Source: Azospirillum formosense (GTDB lineage Bacteria > Pseudomonadota > Alphaproteobacteria > Azospirillales > Azospirillaceae). Taken from it: DNA of 64,000 nucleotides. The notes below the pieces were generated by a model, which saw only the letters and a program-made list of their open reading frames with translations, made no database searches and had not been told where the DNA came from. The DNA lies in contig NZ_CP159402.1 in NCBI RefSeq assembly GCF_040500525.1, positions 62,001 to 126,000 on the forward strand, written 5' to 3'. Shown here in pieces: positions 25,770-36,469 of this stretch (position 1 is its first letter; each line of letters opens with the position of its first letter). Both the position numbers and the translations under genes were made by a program.

Positions 25770-25855
25770 GGGACATCATCCGTTTGGAAGCCTGACCGGG
25801 TGATAGGCGATTCCGCGCGGCGAGTCATTCGACTTTTTGTGGGCTCCGGGATGCG

Positions 25856-25893
25856 TGGACAAAAAGAAAGCGGGCCATTCCGGACCCGCTTTC
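25856..25893 (-). terminator. Rho-independent terminator after lepA
   Basis: On the minus strand, stem GAAAGCGGG (25893-25885) with CCCGCTTTC (25874-25866), then TTTTTGTCC. Ends the lepA transcript 26 bases after its stop. Confidence 0.85.
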
Positions 25894-25918
25894 CATCATG
25901 CAACCACCGGACCGAGGC

Positions 25919-27721
<1,803 letters not shown>

Positions 27722-27998
27722 CGGTGCCCGGAGCCCTGGTTTGGGGCGGAACATAGGGCGGACGGACGATGCGCGCAATGGAGAAGGGTGACGGTCCGGC
27801 TTTGGCCGACGTCGGCCGCGGCCCGTGGGGCGGCTCCCCTCGCGTCCCATGCCGTGAACCGCCGGGCGACAACCATGCCGCGCGCCGGCCCTGCGCGGCG
27901 CCGCCCACAGCACGGTGCGGCGTCCGGCCTTTTCCCTTTACCGTCCCGCGCCGGCCATGGACTATGGCGGCGCGAAGCGTGCCCTTGGGGGATCATTC

Positions 27999-29315
27999 AT
28001 GAAATGCGCGGTGATCATCCCGGTCGGGCCGGGGCACGACGGTTTGTCCGAAGAGGCGGCGGCCTCCGTCGAGACGGCGTTCCGCGCCGACCAGGGACCC
28101 TTTTCCGACGTGATGATCCTGCGCATCCCCGACCCGGACGGTGCGATCGGCCGCTCACGGTGCCGGAACGTCGGCGTCGAGCACGCCATCCAGCACGGTG
28201 CGGAGTGGGTCTTCTTCCTGGACGCCGACGATTTGATGGATCGCGACGGCTTCGCGGCGGTCCGCAGCCATGTGGCGGACGTCGACGCCGTGTTCGGGAT
28301 GATCGCCGAGCAGTGGTACGGATCGGACGTGGTGACGTTGCGGGAAAAGCAGGTGGGGGCGACCACCCTTTTGTCCGACATCCTCCTGAACGATCCGTAT
28401 CTGACGTTGCAGATGGGGCATTTCGTCCGCGCGCGCGTCGCGCGATCCATCCCGTTCGACGAGTCCATGGATACCGGCGAGGACTTCAAATACTACCTGG
28501 AACTCTGGCGGACGCACCGATGCTGCAAGATCGGGCAGCCGCTCTTCATCAACCGGCGCGGCGCCCACTCCACCGGCCCGCGCTCGGCCGATGGCGGCGG
28601 GTGGCGCCAAGCCGTGACGCGGGTGTTCGGCACGTTCTTCCGCAACCACCCGATCGTGATCAACTTCGTGGTGTCCGGCGTGAAGGTCGGCTTCGCCATC
28701 GCCAACCCGTTCGACATGATCCATCGCCATTACCTGCGCCGCGTGTTCTTCGAGCAGGAGGAACTGGACTGTCTGCGGGGTCTCGTGCCCGCCGGGTCGT
28801 CGATCCTTGAGATCGGCGCCAACGTGGGGAACCACGTCGTCTACTATGGCCTGTTCATGGCGCCGCGCCGCATCATCGCGGTCGAGCCCAACCCGGCGGC
28901 CCTGCATTTCCTGAAGAAGAACGTGGAGATCAACCGGCTCGACCCGGCGACGGTCACCGTCCTGGAGTGCGGCGTCGGGGACCGCACCGGTTCCTTCGAG
29001 GTGAGTGTCGCCGACGAGGCCAACCTGGGTGCGGCGCGCCTCGTCCCGGCGGAGGACGGGCGCGTCGCCGTCCACCCCATCGACGATCTCGTCCGGGAGG
29101 GCGTCGACTTCATCAAGATCGACGTCGCGGGCATGGAGATGGACGCGCTGTCCGGCGCCCGGAACACGATCGCCCTCCACAGGCCCATCCTGTTCATCGA
29201 GGTCGGGAGCGCCAACAGGGACGCCTTCTTCGACTGGGCCGGACGGAACGGTTACCGAATCGCCAAGGAATTCCCGTGCGCCGACGCCTCGAACTGCGTG
29301 GCCGTGCCGGTGTGA
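27999..29315 (+). CDS. Glycosyltransferase (GT-A)-FkbM methyltransferase fusion
   Basis: 438 residues from the ATG at 27999, which has GGGGGA seven bases upstream. N-terminal half (1-215): a GT2-like fold with IPVGPGHDG start, an RSRCRNVGVEHAI helix and FFLDADDLMDRDG as the metal-binding DxD. C-terminal half (about 265-430): an FkbM methyltransferase with SILEIGANVGNHVVYY (SAM loop), AVEPNPAALHFLKKNV and DFIKIDVAGMEMDALSGA. The pair suggests transfer and O-methylation of a sugar on a surface glycan or glycosylated flagellin. Convergent with two further glycan genes. No signal peptide. Confidence 0.87.
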   Translation: MKCAVIIPVGPGHDGLSEEAAASVETAFRADQGPFSDVMILRIPDPDGAIGRSRCRNVGVEHAIQHGAEWVFFLDADDLMDRDGFAAVRSHVADVDAVFGMIAEQWYGSDVVTLREKQVGATTLLSDILLNDPYLTLQMGHFVRARVARSIPFDESMDTGEDFKYYLELWRTHRCCKIGQPLFINRRGAHSTGPRSADGGGWRQAVTRVFGTFFRNHPIVINFVVSGVKVGFAIANPFDMIHRHYLRRVFFEQEELDCLRGLVPAGSSILEIGANVGNHVVYYGLFMAPRRIIAVEPNPAALHFLKKNVEINRLDPATVTVLECGVGDRTGSFEVSVADEANLGAARLVPAEDGRVAVHPIDDLVREGVDFIKIDVAGMEMDALSGARNTIALHRPILFIEVGSANRDAFFDWAGRNGYRIAKEFPCADASNCVAVPV

Positions 29316-29330
29316 GGCCGTCGGACGGGG

Positions 29331-30581
29331 TTACGGGATGCCCGGCCCGACCCCCACCGGAATGACGCGGACGCCGTCCTGATCGGTCGGAATGTAGCGC
29401 CAGGGATCGAGGACCACCGAGCCCGCCGGAAAGCGCAGACCGGCAAAGGCGCTGTGCTTCGCCCCGATCAGGTAGGTGGCGACGGGCAACGAGTCCTCGA
29501 CGAGAGGGGTGGAGTCCATGTGGGGGTCGATCAGGGTGACCGGGACGCCCCGCTCCTCCAGGATCGCGCGCAACAGCAGGGCCGGGCTGCCCGTGGCCAT
29601 GTCGCAATCGGACTTGAACGCCCAGCCCAGGATCACCTTGGGCGGCTCGTGGGCGCACATCAGGTCGGCAAGCCATTCGGTCTGCTTCTCGCGTGACCTC
29701 ATGACGGCGTCGAAGGTGTCGAAGCTGAGATCCAGTTCGCGCGCCAGCCAGGACATGGCGATGTTGTCGCGGGGGTGGCAGCCGCCGCCGTCGCCCATGC
29801 CGCCCTTCATGTAGCTTGGGCTGATCAGCCGCCGGGACGCCAACGCCAGACAGTCCGTCACCGCGTCCACGTCGGTCCCCGGCAACTTGTGGCACACCTC
29901 CATCATCGTGTTGGCGAAGGCGATCTTCATGCCGATGAAGGTGTTGTAGGCCACCTTGATCAGTTCGGCGTTCTCGAGGGCGGTGGCGTAGAACGGAGCG
30001 TCCGTGATGGTGCGGTAGAACGCTTCGGCGAGCGCGGCGGCCTCCCGGTCGTGGCGACCGAAGAGAACGAACTCCGGTTGGAGAAAATCGCGCATGGTCG
30101 TGCCCATGGCGATGAAGAACGGGTTGTAGCAGAGCTTGATGCGGGGCGTCAGGACGGGCAGGACATGGCGGCGGATGGTCCCCGGCAGGACGGTGGAGAT
30201 GATGACGACCACCGTGTCGCGCGACGCCACCCGCGCCACGTCGCGGCAGGCGGCCACCAGATGCTCGTAATGGAAATCGGTCCGGCTGTCGGGGAGGCGG
30301 GTGATCCCCTCGTACAGGGGGTCGTGGGGGGTCTGGACCGCGATGAAAAGAAGGTCGGCGTGGTCGACGACCTCCTCCAGCGTTCCGAACCGCAGGCTGC
30401 TCGCTTCGAGATAGGGGTCGAACGGTTCGCAGCCGTCCGGGCCGGTTTCGGTGTAGGAGCGCCGCCCCTTGTTCATCACGTCGGGACGGACGTCGAATCC
30501 CATCACGTCATGGCCCTTCAGCGCCATCGCCACCGCGCAGGGCAGGCCCAGCTTGCCCAGGCCGATCACACCGATCCTCAT
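29331..30581 (-). CDS. UDP-glucose/GDP-mannose dehydrogenase family protein
   Basis: 416 residues. N-terminal Rossmann fold with MRIGVIGLGKLGLPCAVAMALKGH, central helical dimer domain (ALENAELIKVAYNTFIGMKIAFANTMMEVC) and C-terminal UDP-binding domain (VILGWAFKSDCDMATGSPAL). The catalytic-Cys motif is GGGCHPRDN, a variant of GGxCxPKD with the Cys kept. Oxidises an NDP-hexose to a uronic acid or acts on a related sugar; substrate not predictable. Its start overlaps the stop of the upstream glycosyltransferase by ATGA, so the two are translationally coupled. Confidence 0.88.
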   Translation of the reverse strand: MRIGVIGLGKLGLPCAVAMALKGHDVMGFDVRPDVMNKGRRSYTETGPDGCEPFDPYLEASSLRFGTLEEVVDHADLLFIAVQTPHDPLYEGITRLPDSRTDFHYEHLVAACRDVARVASRDTVVVIISTVLPGTIRRHVLPVLTPRIKLCYNPFFIAMGTTMRDFLQPEFVLFGRHDREAAALAEAFYRTITDAPFYATALENAELIKVAYNTFIGMKIAFANTMMEVCHKLPGTDVDAVTDCLALASRRLISPSYMKGGMGDGGGCHPRDNIAMSWLARELDLSFDTFDAVMRSREKQTEWLADLMCAHEPPKVILGWAFKSDCDMATGSPALLLRAILEERGVPVTLIDPHMDSTPLVEDSLPVATYLIGAKHSAFAGLRFPAGSVVLDPWRYIPTDQDGVRVIPVGVGPGIP

Positions 30582-31342
30582 CGGGCGTCTCCCGTTTCGA
30601 CCGGACGGTCGCCGTTGGAACGGATGATGGCGGCGAGCCGGTCGGCGTCGCGCTGCCGCACCGGCCATGTGCGATCCAGTATCAGCATGTCGCGGGCGAT
30701 CCTCTCGCGGTTCTCCCCGGAGCGATGGCGCAGGTAGGTTTCGTCGAGTTCCGATTTCCCGACCGAGAAATGACGATGCTCCACCGTCACGTCGCTGATG
30801 AAATGCAGCCGCTCGACCCGCTTCGCCACGTCCATGATCCAGGTGTCGTTGGCGATGAACTCGAAGACGCCGGGAGTGAAATAGCCGAGGGTTTCATACC
30901 AGCGGCGGCTGACGATGGGAAAGGCGCAATGCTTCTCGCCATTGATGCCGTCCTCGAACCACATGCAGTAGACGTCATCGGGGAACTTGGCGATTTCCTG
31001 GTCCAGGCGATGGTCCCATCCTGACTGGACGTAGACCTGATCGTCGTTGGCCATCATCAGGACATCGCCGGTGCAGGCGGCGGCGAGGTCGTTCCAGGAG
31101 AGGGAGACGCTTTTCGGGGGGCCGACCAGCGCCGTGAAGCGGCGCAATTCGACCCCGACCTCGGCCAACGCCTCGAACATCCGTTTGTAGTCGTCCAAAG
31201 CGGAGTCGTCGGAGTCGACATAGGCCAGGACTTCGACCCGCTCCGCCGACTCCGCGGTCGCAGCGACGCTTTCGATCAGCCGCTGCAGCCCATCCGGCCG
31301 CCCGCGGGTGGGACAAAGAAGGGAATAATTCAGAATCCGCAT
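30578..31342 (-). CDS. Glycosyltransferase-like protein (GT-A fold)
   Basis: 254 residues from the ATG at 31342. A GT2-like start (MRILNYSLLCPTRGRPDGLQRLIESV), an acidic patch (YVDSDDSALDDYK) and the central VLMMANDDQVYVQSGWDHRL, whose DD dyad is the likely metal site. An acceptor region (EFIANDTWIMDVAKR...VTVEHRHFS) follows. No membrane segment or signal peptide, so it acts in the cytoplasm on an activated sugar. Coupled to the dehydrogenase gene by a 4-base overlap. Acceptor unknown. Confidence 0.75.
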   Translation of the reverse strand: MRILNYSLLCPTRGRPDGLQRLIESVAATAESAERVEVLAYVDSDDSALDDYKRMFEALAEVGVELRRFTALVGPPKSVSLSWNDLAAACTGDVLMMANDDQVYVQSGWDHRLDQEIAKFPDDVYCMWFEDGINGEKHCAFPIVSRRWYETLGYFTPGVFEFIANDTWIMDVAKRVERLHFISDVTVEHRHFSVGKSELDETYLRHRSGENRERIARDMLILDRTWPVRQRDADRLAAIIRSNGDRPVETGDAR

Positions 31343-31669
31343 AGGGCCGTCCCAGATGTCGCTGTCGCCGGGGGATGGTTGATTTTCCGGCAACGTTCTA
31401 TGGCGCCATGCACGGACGGACGCTTGGAGGGAAGGGGGGCTCGCCCGGGGATTGAAGAAAGGCGCGAGTTTCCCGACGACCTCAAGGTGTGGTCCGGCGC
31501 AGGTTCCATCGGGCGCACAATAGACCAGGGATGCCCCAACCTGGAAGGGAAAGCGTGGCGGGTTTCATGCCGTTATGGCGATGTCACGCGCTCCGTTGCA
31601 GCGTCGGTGTCGATCCTCCATCGAACGGGAAAGCACGCTGGGGCGCTCTCCCCCGCCTCGACCCCTCCG
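31343..31669. other. Non-coding gap between glgA and the glycan genes
   Basis: 327 bases without a credible gene; frames crossing it are shadows of glgA. It should contain the promoter of the glycosyltransferase-dehydrogenase pair on the minus strand. I recognise no consensus promoter and no terminator for glgA, only C-rich sequence just past the glgA stop (31650-31669). Confidence 0.5.
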
Positions 31670-33187
31670 TCACCCTACGAGAACCGGCGCCACCGCGCGG
31701 TAAAGCTCCATGTACTCCTCCGCCGGGCCGTGCCAGCCGAAGTCGCGGGTCATCGCGTGCTGCTGCAGGACGTGCCAGCGCTCCGGCTTGCGGTAGAGGG
31801 CGGCGGCGCGGCGCAGCGCCCAGGTCAGCTCCTGGGCGGTGGCGTTGACGAACTGGAAGCCCGTCGCGCTGCCGTCGTTCACCGCCGCCGGGTTGGCGTC
31901 CACGATGGTGTCGGCCAGGCCGCCGGTGCGGCGGACCAGCGGCAAAGTGCCGTACTTCAGCGCGTACATCTGGGTCAGGCCGCAGGGCTCCGACCGCGAC
32001 GGCACCAGGAACAGGTCGGCGCCGGCCTGGATGCGGTGGGACAGCGCCTCGTCGTAGCCGATGCGCACGCCGACCGACTTCGGGTACCAGGTGGCGAGGT
32101 GGCGGAAGCCGGCCTCCAGCGCCGGTTCGCCGCTGCCGAGAACGGCGAGCTGGCCGCCCCAGGCGATCCATTGCGACGCCGCCTCCAGAACCAGATCCAG
32201 CCCCTTGTGGCCGGTCAGGCGGCTGACCACCGCAGCCAGCGGGGCGTCCGCCCGGCGGTCCAGCCCGAAGGTCGCCTGGAGGTCGGCCTTGCACAGGTCC
32301 TTGCCGCCGAGGTCCGCGGCGCCGTAGCGGGCGGCGATGTGCGGGTCGGTGGCGGGGTCCCAGATGTCGTAGTCCACGCCGTTGAGGATGCCGGTCAGCG
32401 CCTCGGCCCGCGTGGCGAGCAGCCCTTCCAGGCCCGACCCGTGCTCCGCCGTCTGGATCTCGTGGGCGTAGGTCGGGCTGACCGTGGTCAGGCGGTCGGA
32501 GTAGAAGCAGCCGGCCTTGAGGAAGCCGACGCCGCCGTAATACTCCACCCCGTCGATCCGGAAGGCGGCGGACGGCAGGCCGAGGTCGCTCATCATCCAG
32601 GCGCCGAACAGGCCCTGGTAGGCGATGTTGTGGATCGTCGTCACCGTGCCCGGCCGGAACGGCCCGGCGAAGCGGTCGGGGCGCAGTTCCAGATAGGCCG
32701 GGATCAGGCCGGTCTGCCAGTCGTGCCCGTGCAGCACGTCGGGGCGCCACCACGGGTCGAGGCCGTCCTCCGCCGCGAAGCCCGCCGCGCACCAGGACAG
32801 GGCGGCGAAGCGCTCCGCGTTGTCGGGCCAGTCCTTGCCGTCCGGACCCAGATAGGGGTTGCCGGGCCGATCGTAGAGCGCCGGCGCGTCCAGCGCATAG
32901 GCCAGCACCCCGTCCGGCGTCCGTCCGATGCGCAGCGTCGCCGGGGCGCCGCCGGGCAGGTCGGTGAGGGGCTCGCCGACCGGCTGCAGGTCGGTCAGCC
33001 CGTTCAGCACCGCCGGATAGCCGGGCAGCAGCAGGCGGACCTCGGCTCCGGCGCGGTTCAGGGCGGGGGGCAGGGCGGCGGAGACATCGGCCAGCCCGCC
33101 GGTCTTCACCAGGGGGTAGCATTCCGGCGTGACGTACAGGACGCGCATGGAGGCGGGGTCTTTCGGTTTCTTCTTGGTCTTGCTCAC
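31670..33187 (-). CDS. glgA: Glycogen synthase
   Basis: 505 residues from a GTG at 33187 with a good GAGGGGGCG upstream; the conserved part starts at MRVLYVTPECYPLVKTGGLADV (ATG 33148), so the extra 13 residues are uncertain. GT5 features: the N-terminal KTGGLADV glucan-ADP-Glc loop, DVLHGHDWQTGLIP, TIHNIAYQGLF, VSRLTGHKGLDL, and the C-terminal PSRSEPCGLTQMYALKYGTLPLVRRTGGLADT. Transfers glucose from ADP-glucose to glycogen. Lies 40 bases after glgC and forms an operon with it; glgB and glgX are not in the window. Confidence 0.96.
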   Translation of the reverse strand: MSKTKKKPKDPASMRVLYVTPECYPLVKTGGLADVSAALPPALNRAGAEVRLLLPGYPAVLNGLTDLQPVGEPLTDLPGGAPATLRIGRTPDGVLAYALDAPALYDRPGNPYLGPDGKDWPDNAERFAALSWCAAGFAAEDGLDPWWRPDVLHGHDWQTGLIPAYLELRPDRFAGPFRPGTVTTIHNIAYQGLFGAWMMSDLGLPSAAFRIDGVEYYGGVGFLKAGCFYSDRLTTVSPTYAHEIQTAEHGSGLEGLLATRAEALTGILNGVDYDIWDPATDPHIAARYGAADLGGKDLCKADLQATFGLDRRADAPLAAVVSRLTGHKGLDLVLEAASQWIAWGGQLAVLGSGEPALEAGFRHLATWYPKSVGVRIGYDEALSHRIQAGADLFLVPSRSEPCGLTQMYALKYGTLPLVRRTGGLADTIVDANPAAVNDGSATGFQFVNATAQELTWALRRAAALYRKPERWHVLQQHAMTRDFGWHGPAEEYMELYRAVAPVLVG

Positions 33188-33227
33188 CGCCCCCTCGCCC
33201 CGTGGGAGCGAAGGGGGATGCGAGGGG

Positions 33228-34499
33228 TCAATCCTTGGGCAGGCGGTCGATCATGTCCTGGGTGATCAGGCAGACGCCGCCCTCGCTGCGGTAGAAGCGC
33301 TTGGCGTCCAGCTCCGGGTCCTCGCCGACGACCAGCCCCTCGGGGATCACCACGCCGCGGTCGATCACCACCTTGGTCAGGCGGCAATGGCGGCCGATGT
33401 CGCAGTCCGGCAGGACCACCGCCTGGTGCAGCTCGCTGAAGGAATTGACGCGCACCTCGCTGAACAGCAACGAGTTCTTCACCAGCGAACCGGAGATGAT
33501 GCAGCCGCCCGACACCAGGCTGTCCACCGCCATGCCGCGCCGGTTCTCGTCGTCGAAGACGAACTTCGCCGGGGGAAGCTGCTCCTGGTAGGTGAAGATC
33601 GGCCACTCGCGGTCGTACATGTTGAGCTGCGGCGTGACGTGGCAGAGGTCGAGGTTGGCCTCCCAATAGGCGTCGATGGTGCCGACGTCGCGCCAGTAGG
33701 GCTCGGACTCGTGGCCGTTCAGAATGGCCGAATCGGCGAAGTCGTGGGCCATCACCCGCGCCCCGCTGGTCACCAGATGGGGGATGATGTCCTTGCCGAA
33801 GTCGCGGGACGAGGCGGGGTCGTTGAAGTCGCGCTCCAGCTGGTCGTAGAGGAACTGCGCGTTGAAGACGTAGATGCCCATGCTGGCCAGCGACTTGTCC
33901 GGGTTGCCCGGCATCGGCGGCGGGTCGGCGGGCTTCTCGACGAAGTCGATGACGCGCTGCGTCTCGTCCACATGCATCACGCCGAAGCCGGTGGCCTGGG
34001 CGCGCGGCACCTGGATGCAGGGGATCGTCACGTCGGCCTTCTTGGCGATGTGGTCGAGCAGCAGCGCGCCGTAATCCATCTTGTAGATGTGGTCGCCGGC
34101 CAGGATCAGGATGTATTCCGGCTCGTGGTCGCGCAGGATGTCCAGGTTCTGGTACACCGCGTCGGCGGTGCCCTGGTACCAGGCGGTCTCGCTGATGCGC
34201 TGCTGGGCCGGCAGCAGGTCGCAGAACTCGTTCATCTCGCCGCGGAAGAAGTTCCAGCCGCGCTGCAGGTGGCGCAGCAGGCTGTGCGACTTGTACTGCG
34301 TCAGCACGCCGATGCGGCGGAAGCCCGAATTGATGCAGTTCGACAGGGCGAAGTCGATGATCCGGAACTTGCCGCCGAAATAGGTGGCCGGCTTGGCGCG
34401 ACGGTCGGTCAGCTGCTTCAGCCGACTGCCCCGGCCGCCGGCCAGGACGAGGGCCACGGCGCGGCGCGGCGCCAGCCGCAGATCCCGTTTGTCGAGCAT
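33228..34499 (-). CDS. glgC: Glucose-1-phosphate adenylyltransferase
   Basis: 423 residues from the ATG at 34499, with AGGGGAG upstream; longer in-frame starts run into non-coding DNA. Nucleotidyltransferase signature [39 protein letters not shown], then [27 protein letters not shown] and the left-handed beta-helix C-terminus ([26 protein letters not shown]). Makes ADP-glucose, the committed step of glycogen synthesis, and is normally allosterically controlled. First gene of glgC-glgA, divergent from amtB. Confidence 0.97.
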   Translation of the reverse strand: MLDKRDLRLAPRRAVALVLAGGRGSRLKQLTDRRAKPATYFGGKFRIIDFALSNCINSGFRRIGVLTQYKSHSLLRHLQRGWNFFRGEMNEFCDLLPAQQRISETAWYQGTADAVYQNLDILRDHEPEYILILAGDHIYKMDYGALLLDHIAKKADVTIPCIQVPRAQATGFGVMHVDETQRVIDFVEKPADPPPMPGNPDKSLASMGIYVFNAQFLYDQLERDFNDPASSRDFGKDIIPHLVTSGARVMAHDFADSAILNGHESEPYWRDVGTIDAYWEANLDLCHVTPQLNMYDREWPIFTYQEQLPPAKFVFDDENRRGMAVDSLVSGGCIISGSLVKNSLLFSEVRVNSFSELHQAVVLPDCDIGRHCRLTKVVIDRGVVIPEGLVVGEDPELDAKRFYRSEGGVCLITQDMIDRLPKD

Positions 34500-35047
34500 G
34501 TGTCTCCCCTTTCGGTTCTCTTTTTTGCTGTCGGCCATCCGGAAGCGTCCGGCGGACCAGCGTGGGCGGAGGCCGCTTGTCCCCGGTCCCGTCCGGCTCC
34601 GCCGGTTGAGACCTGACCGTGCCACATTTCCCGGGGGCGGGCCAATAGGCCGAGGGGAACAGGCCGGAAATAGAGGGGGGCTGCCCAACGGTCTTGCGGA
34701 ATTGGGGCGCATGTGTGTGCACAATAAACAGGCAAGCGCGCGGGAAACGGGCGCGCGGCGCCCGAACGGGGGGCAGGCGACCAGCAATCCAGGGGCGAAT
34801 CACGCCGCGTCTCAAGGCTTTGGGGGGTCCAGTTTTCTGCTCAATTTCTAGGCAATTCCGTCCGGCGACTCGGGTCCTATGCTGCTTTGCGGTCATCCGA
34901 AAGGCCGCAACCGCCGCGATTCCTAGCCCTTTCGGGTTGGCACGCTTCTTGAAGACAAATCGGCGTACACGGCCCCCTCCCGCCGCCCCGTCTGTACCGG
35001 GGACGGGGCGAAACGGGCCAGAAGCATTCGAATAAAGAGGAGCCTCG
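34500..35047. other. Regulatory gap between divergent glgC and amtB
   Basis: 548 bases with no gene. The left part has GC-rich blocks upstream of glgC; the right part becomes less GC-rich near 34820-34960 and holds a sigma-54-like element (34937-34952). A possible NtrC-like dyad, GCGCAT-GTGT-GTGCAC, sits at 34707-34722, about 230 bases upstream of that element. The match to the NtrC consensus is partial. Confidence 0.5.
34937..34952 (+). promoter_or_regulatory. Sigma-54-like promoter of amtB
   Basis: TTGGCACG-CTTC-TTGA: the -24 box is perfect and GG-N10-G spacing is right, but the -12 dinucleotide is GA instead of GC. It lies 95 bases before the amtB ATG. Nitrogen-regulated amtB promoters are commonly sigma-54/NtrC-dependent. 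Confidence 0.55.
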
Positions 35048-36364
35048 ATGAGCCGTCTCTTCACCCTCGCCGCGCCGACGATGGCGGCGATTCTGGGCTT
35101 GGCCGGTCTGCCTGCCGCCGCCCTCGCCCAGGAAGCGGCCGCCGCCGCGGCCGAGCCCACCCTGAGCAGCGGCGACACGGCTTGGATGCTGGTCGCCACG
35201 GCGCTGGTCCTGTTCATGACCATCCCGGGTCTGGCCCTGTTCTACGGCGGCATGGTCCGCAAGATGAACGTGCTGGCCATCGTGATGCAGAGCTTCGCGA
35301 TCTGCTGCCTGGTCAGCATCCTGTGGTTCTTCGCCGGTTACAGCATCGCCTTCACCGAGGGCACCCCGTATTTCGGCGGCCTGTCGAAGTTCATGCTGGC
35401 GGGCATCACCAAGGACGGCCTGTCGGGCGTCATTCCGGAGACGGTCTTCATCGTCTTCCAAATGACCTTCGCCATCATCACCCCGGCCCTGATCACCGGC
35501 GCCTTCGCCGACCGCATGAAGTTCTCCTCGATGCTGGTCTTCACGGGCCTGTGGTCGCTGATCGTCTACGCGCCGATCACCCACTGGGTCTGGGGTCCGG
35601 GCGGCTATCTGGCGGGTGACGGCGTGCTCGACTACGCCGGCGGCACCGTGGTGCACATCAACGCGGGTGTGGCCGGTCTCGTCGCCGCCATCGTGCTGGG
35701 CAAGCGCAAGGGCTACCCGAACGAGAACTTCGCTCCGCACAACCTCGTGCTCAGCCTGATCGGCGCCTCGATGCTGTGGGTCGGCTGGTTCGGCTTCAAC
35801 GCGGGTTCCGCCGTGGCCGCCGACGGCCGTGCGGGCATGGCCATGCTGGTCACGCAGATCGCCGCCGCCACCGCCGCCATGTCCTGGCTGCTGGTCGAGT
35901 GGGCCACCAAGGGCAAGCCCTCGGTCCTCGGCATCATCTCCGGCGCCGTCGCCGGCCTGGTCGCCATCACCCCGGCCTCGGGCTTCGTCGGTCCGACCGG
36001 CGCCCTGGTCATCGGTCTGGTCTCCGGCGTGGTCTGCTACTGGGGCGCCACCGGCCTGAAGCGCGCCCTCGGCTACGACGACTCGCTGGACGCCTTCGGC
36101 GTGCACGGCGTGGGCGGCATCGTCGGCGCCATCCTGACCGGCGTCTTCGCCCAGGAAGCCATCGGCGGCACCGCCGGCGCCCTGGAAGGCAACGTCGGCC
36201 AGATCTGGACGCAGGTCTACGGCATCCTCGCCACCATCGCCTACTCGGCGGTCGGCTCCTTCATCATCCTGAAGGTCATCGACGTGGTGATGGGCCTGCG
36301 CGTCGACGAGGACGTCGAGCGCGACGGCCTGGACCTCGCCCTGCACGGCGAGACCATCCACTGA
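35048..36364 (+). CDS. amtB: Ammonium transporter
   Basis: 438 residues. Cleavable signal peptide (MSRLFTLAAPTMAAILGLAGLPAAALAQ), then 11 membrane helices. Family markers: TAWMLVATALVLFMTIPGLALFYGG, the pore histidines in PITHWVWGPGGYL and DAFGVHGVGGIVGAI (H168/H318 equivalents), DYAGGTVVHINAGVAGL and FNAGSAVA. Imports ammonium under nitrogen limitation and is normally gated by a PII protein. No glnK/glnZ gene is linked, so it forms a one-gene unit with AGGAG at the start and its own terminator. Confidence 0.97.
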   Translation: MSRLFTLAAPTMAAILGLAGLPAAALAQEAAAAAAEPTLSSGDTAWMLVATALVLFMTIPGLALFYGGMVRKMNVLAIVMQSFAICCLVSILWFFAGYSIAFTEGTPYFGGLSKFMLAGITKDGLSGVIPETVFIVFQMTFAIITPALITGAFADRMKFSSMLVFTGLWSLIVYAPITHWVWGPGGYLAGDGVLDYAGGTVVHINAGVAGLVAAIVLGKRKGYPNENFAPHNLVLSLIGASMLWVGWFGFNAGSAVAADGRAGMAMLVTQIAAATAAMSWLLVEWATKGKPSVLGIISGAVAGLVAITPASGFVGPTGALVIGLVSGVVCYWGATGLKRALGYDDSLDAFGVHGVGGIVGAILTGVFAQEAIGGTAGALEGNVGQIWTQVYGILATIAYSAVGSFIILKVIDVVMGLRVDEDVERDGLDLALHGETIH

Positions 36365-36400
36365 GCACCCTTTGCAGCCTGGTTGTTTCCTCCATGAACT

Positions 36401-36433
36401 TCCGCCGCCGGGGCCTCCCGGCGGCGGATTTTT
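36401..36433 (+). terminator. Rho-independent terminator after amtB
   Basis: Perfect 12-bp stem TCCGCCGCCGGG (36401-36412) with CCCGGCGGCGGA (36417-36428), GCCT loop, TTTTT. It also shields the convergent methyltransferase gene ending at 36470. Confidence 0.93.
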
Positions 36434-36469
36434 CATGTCGGAGCCGCGACGCCGGAAGCCGTGGCGCGT

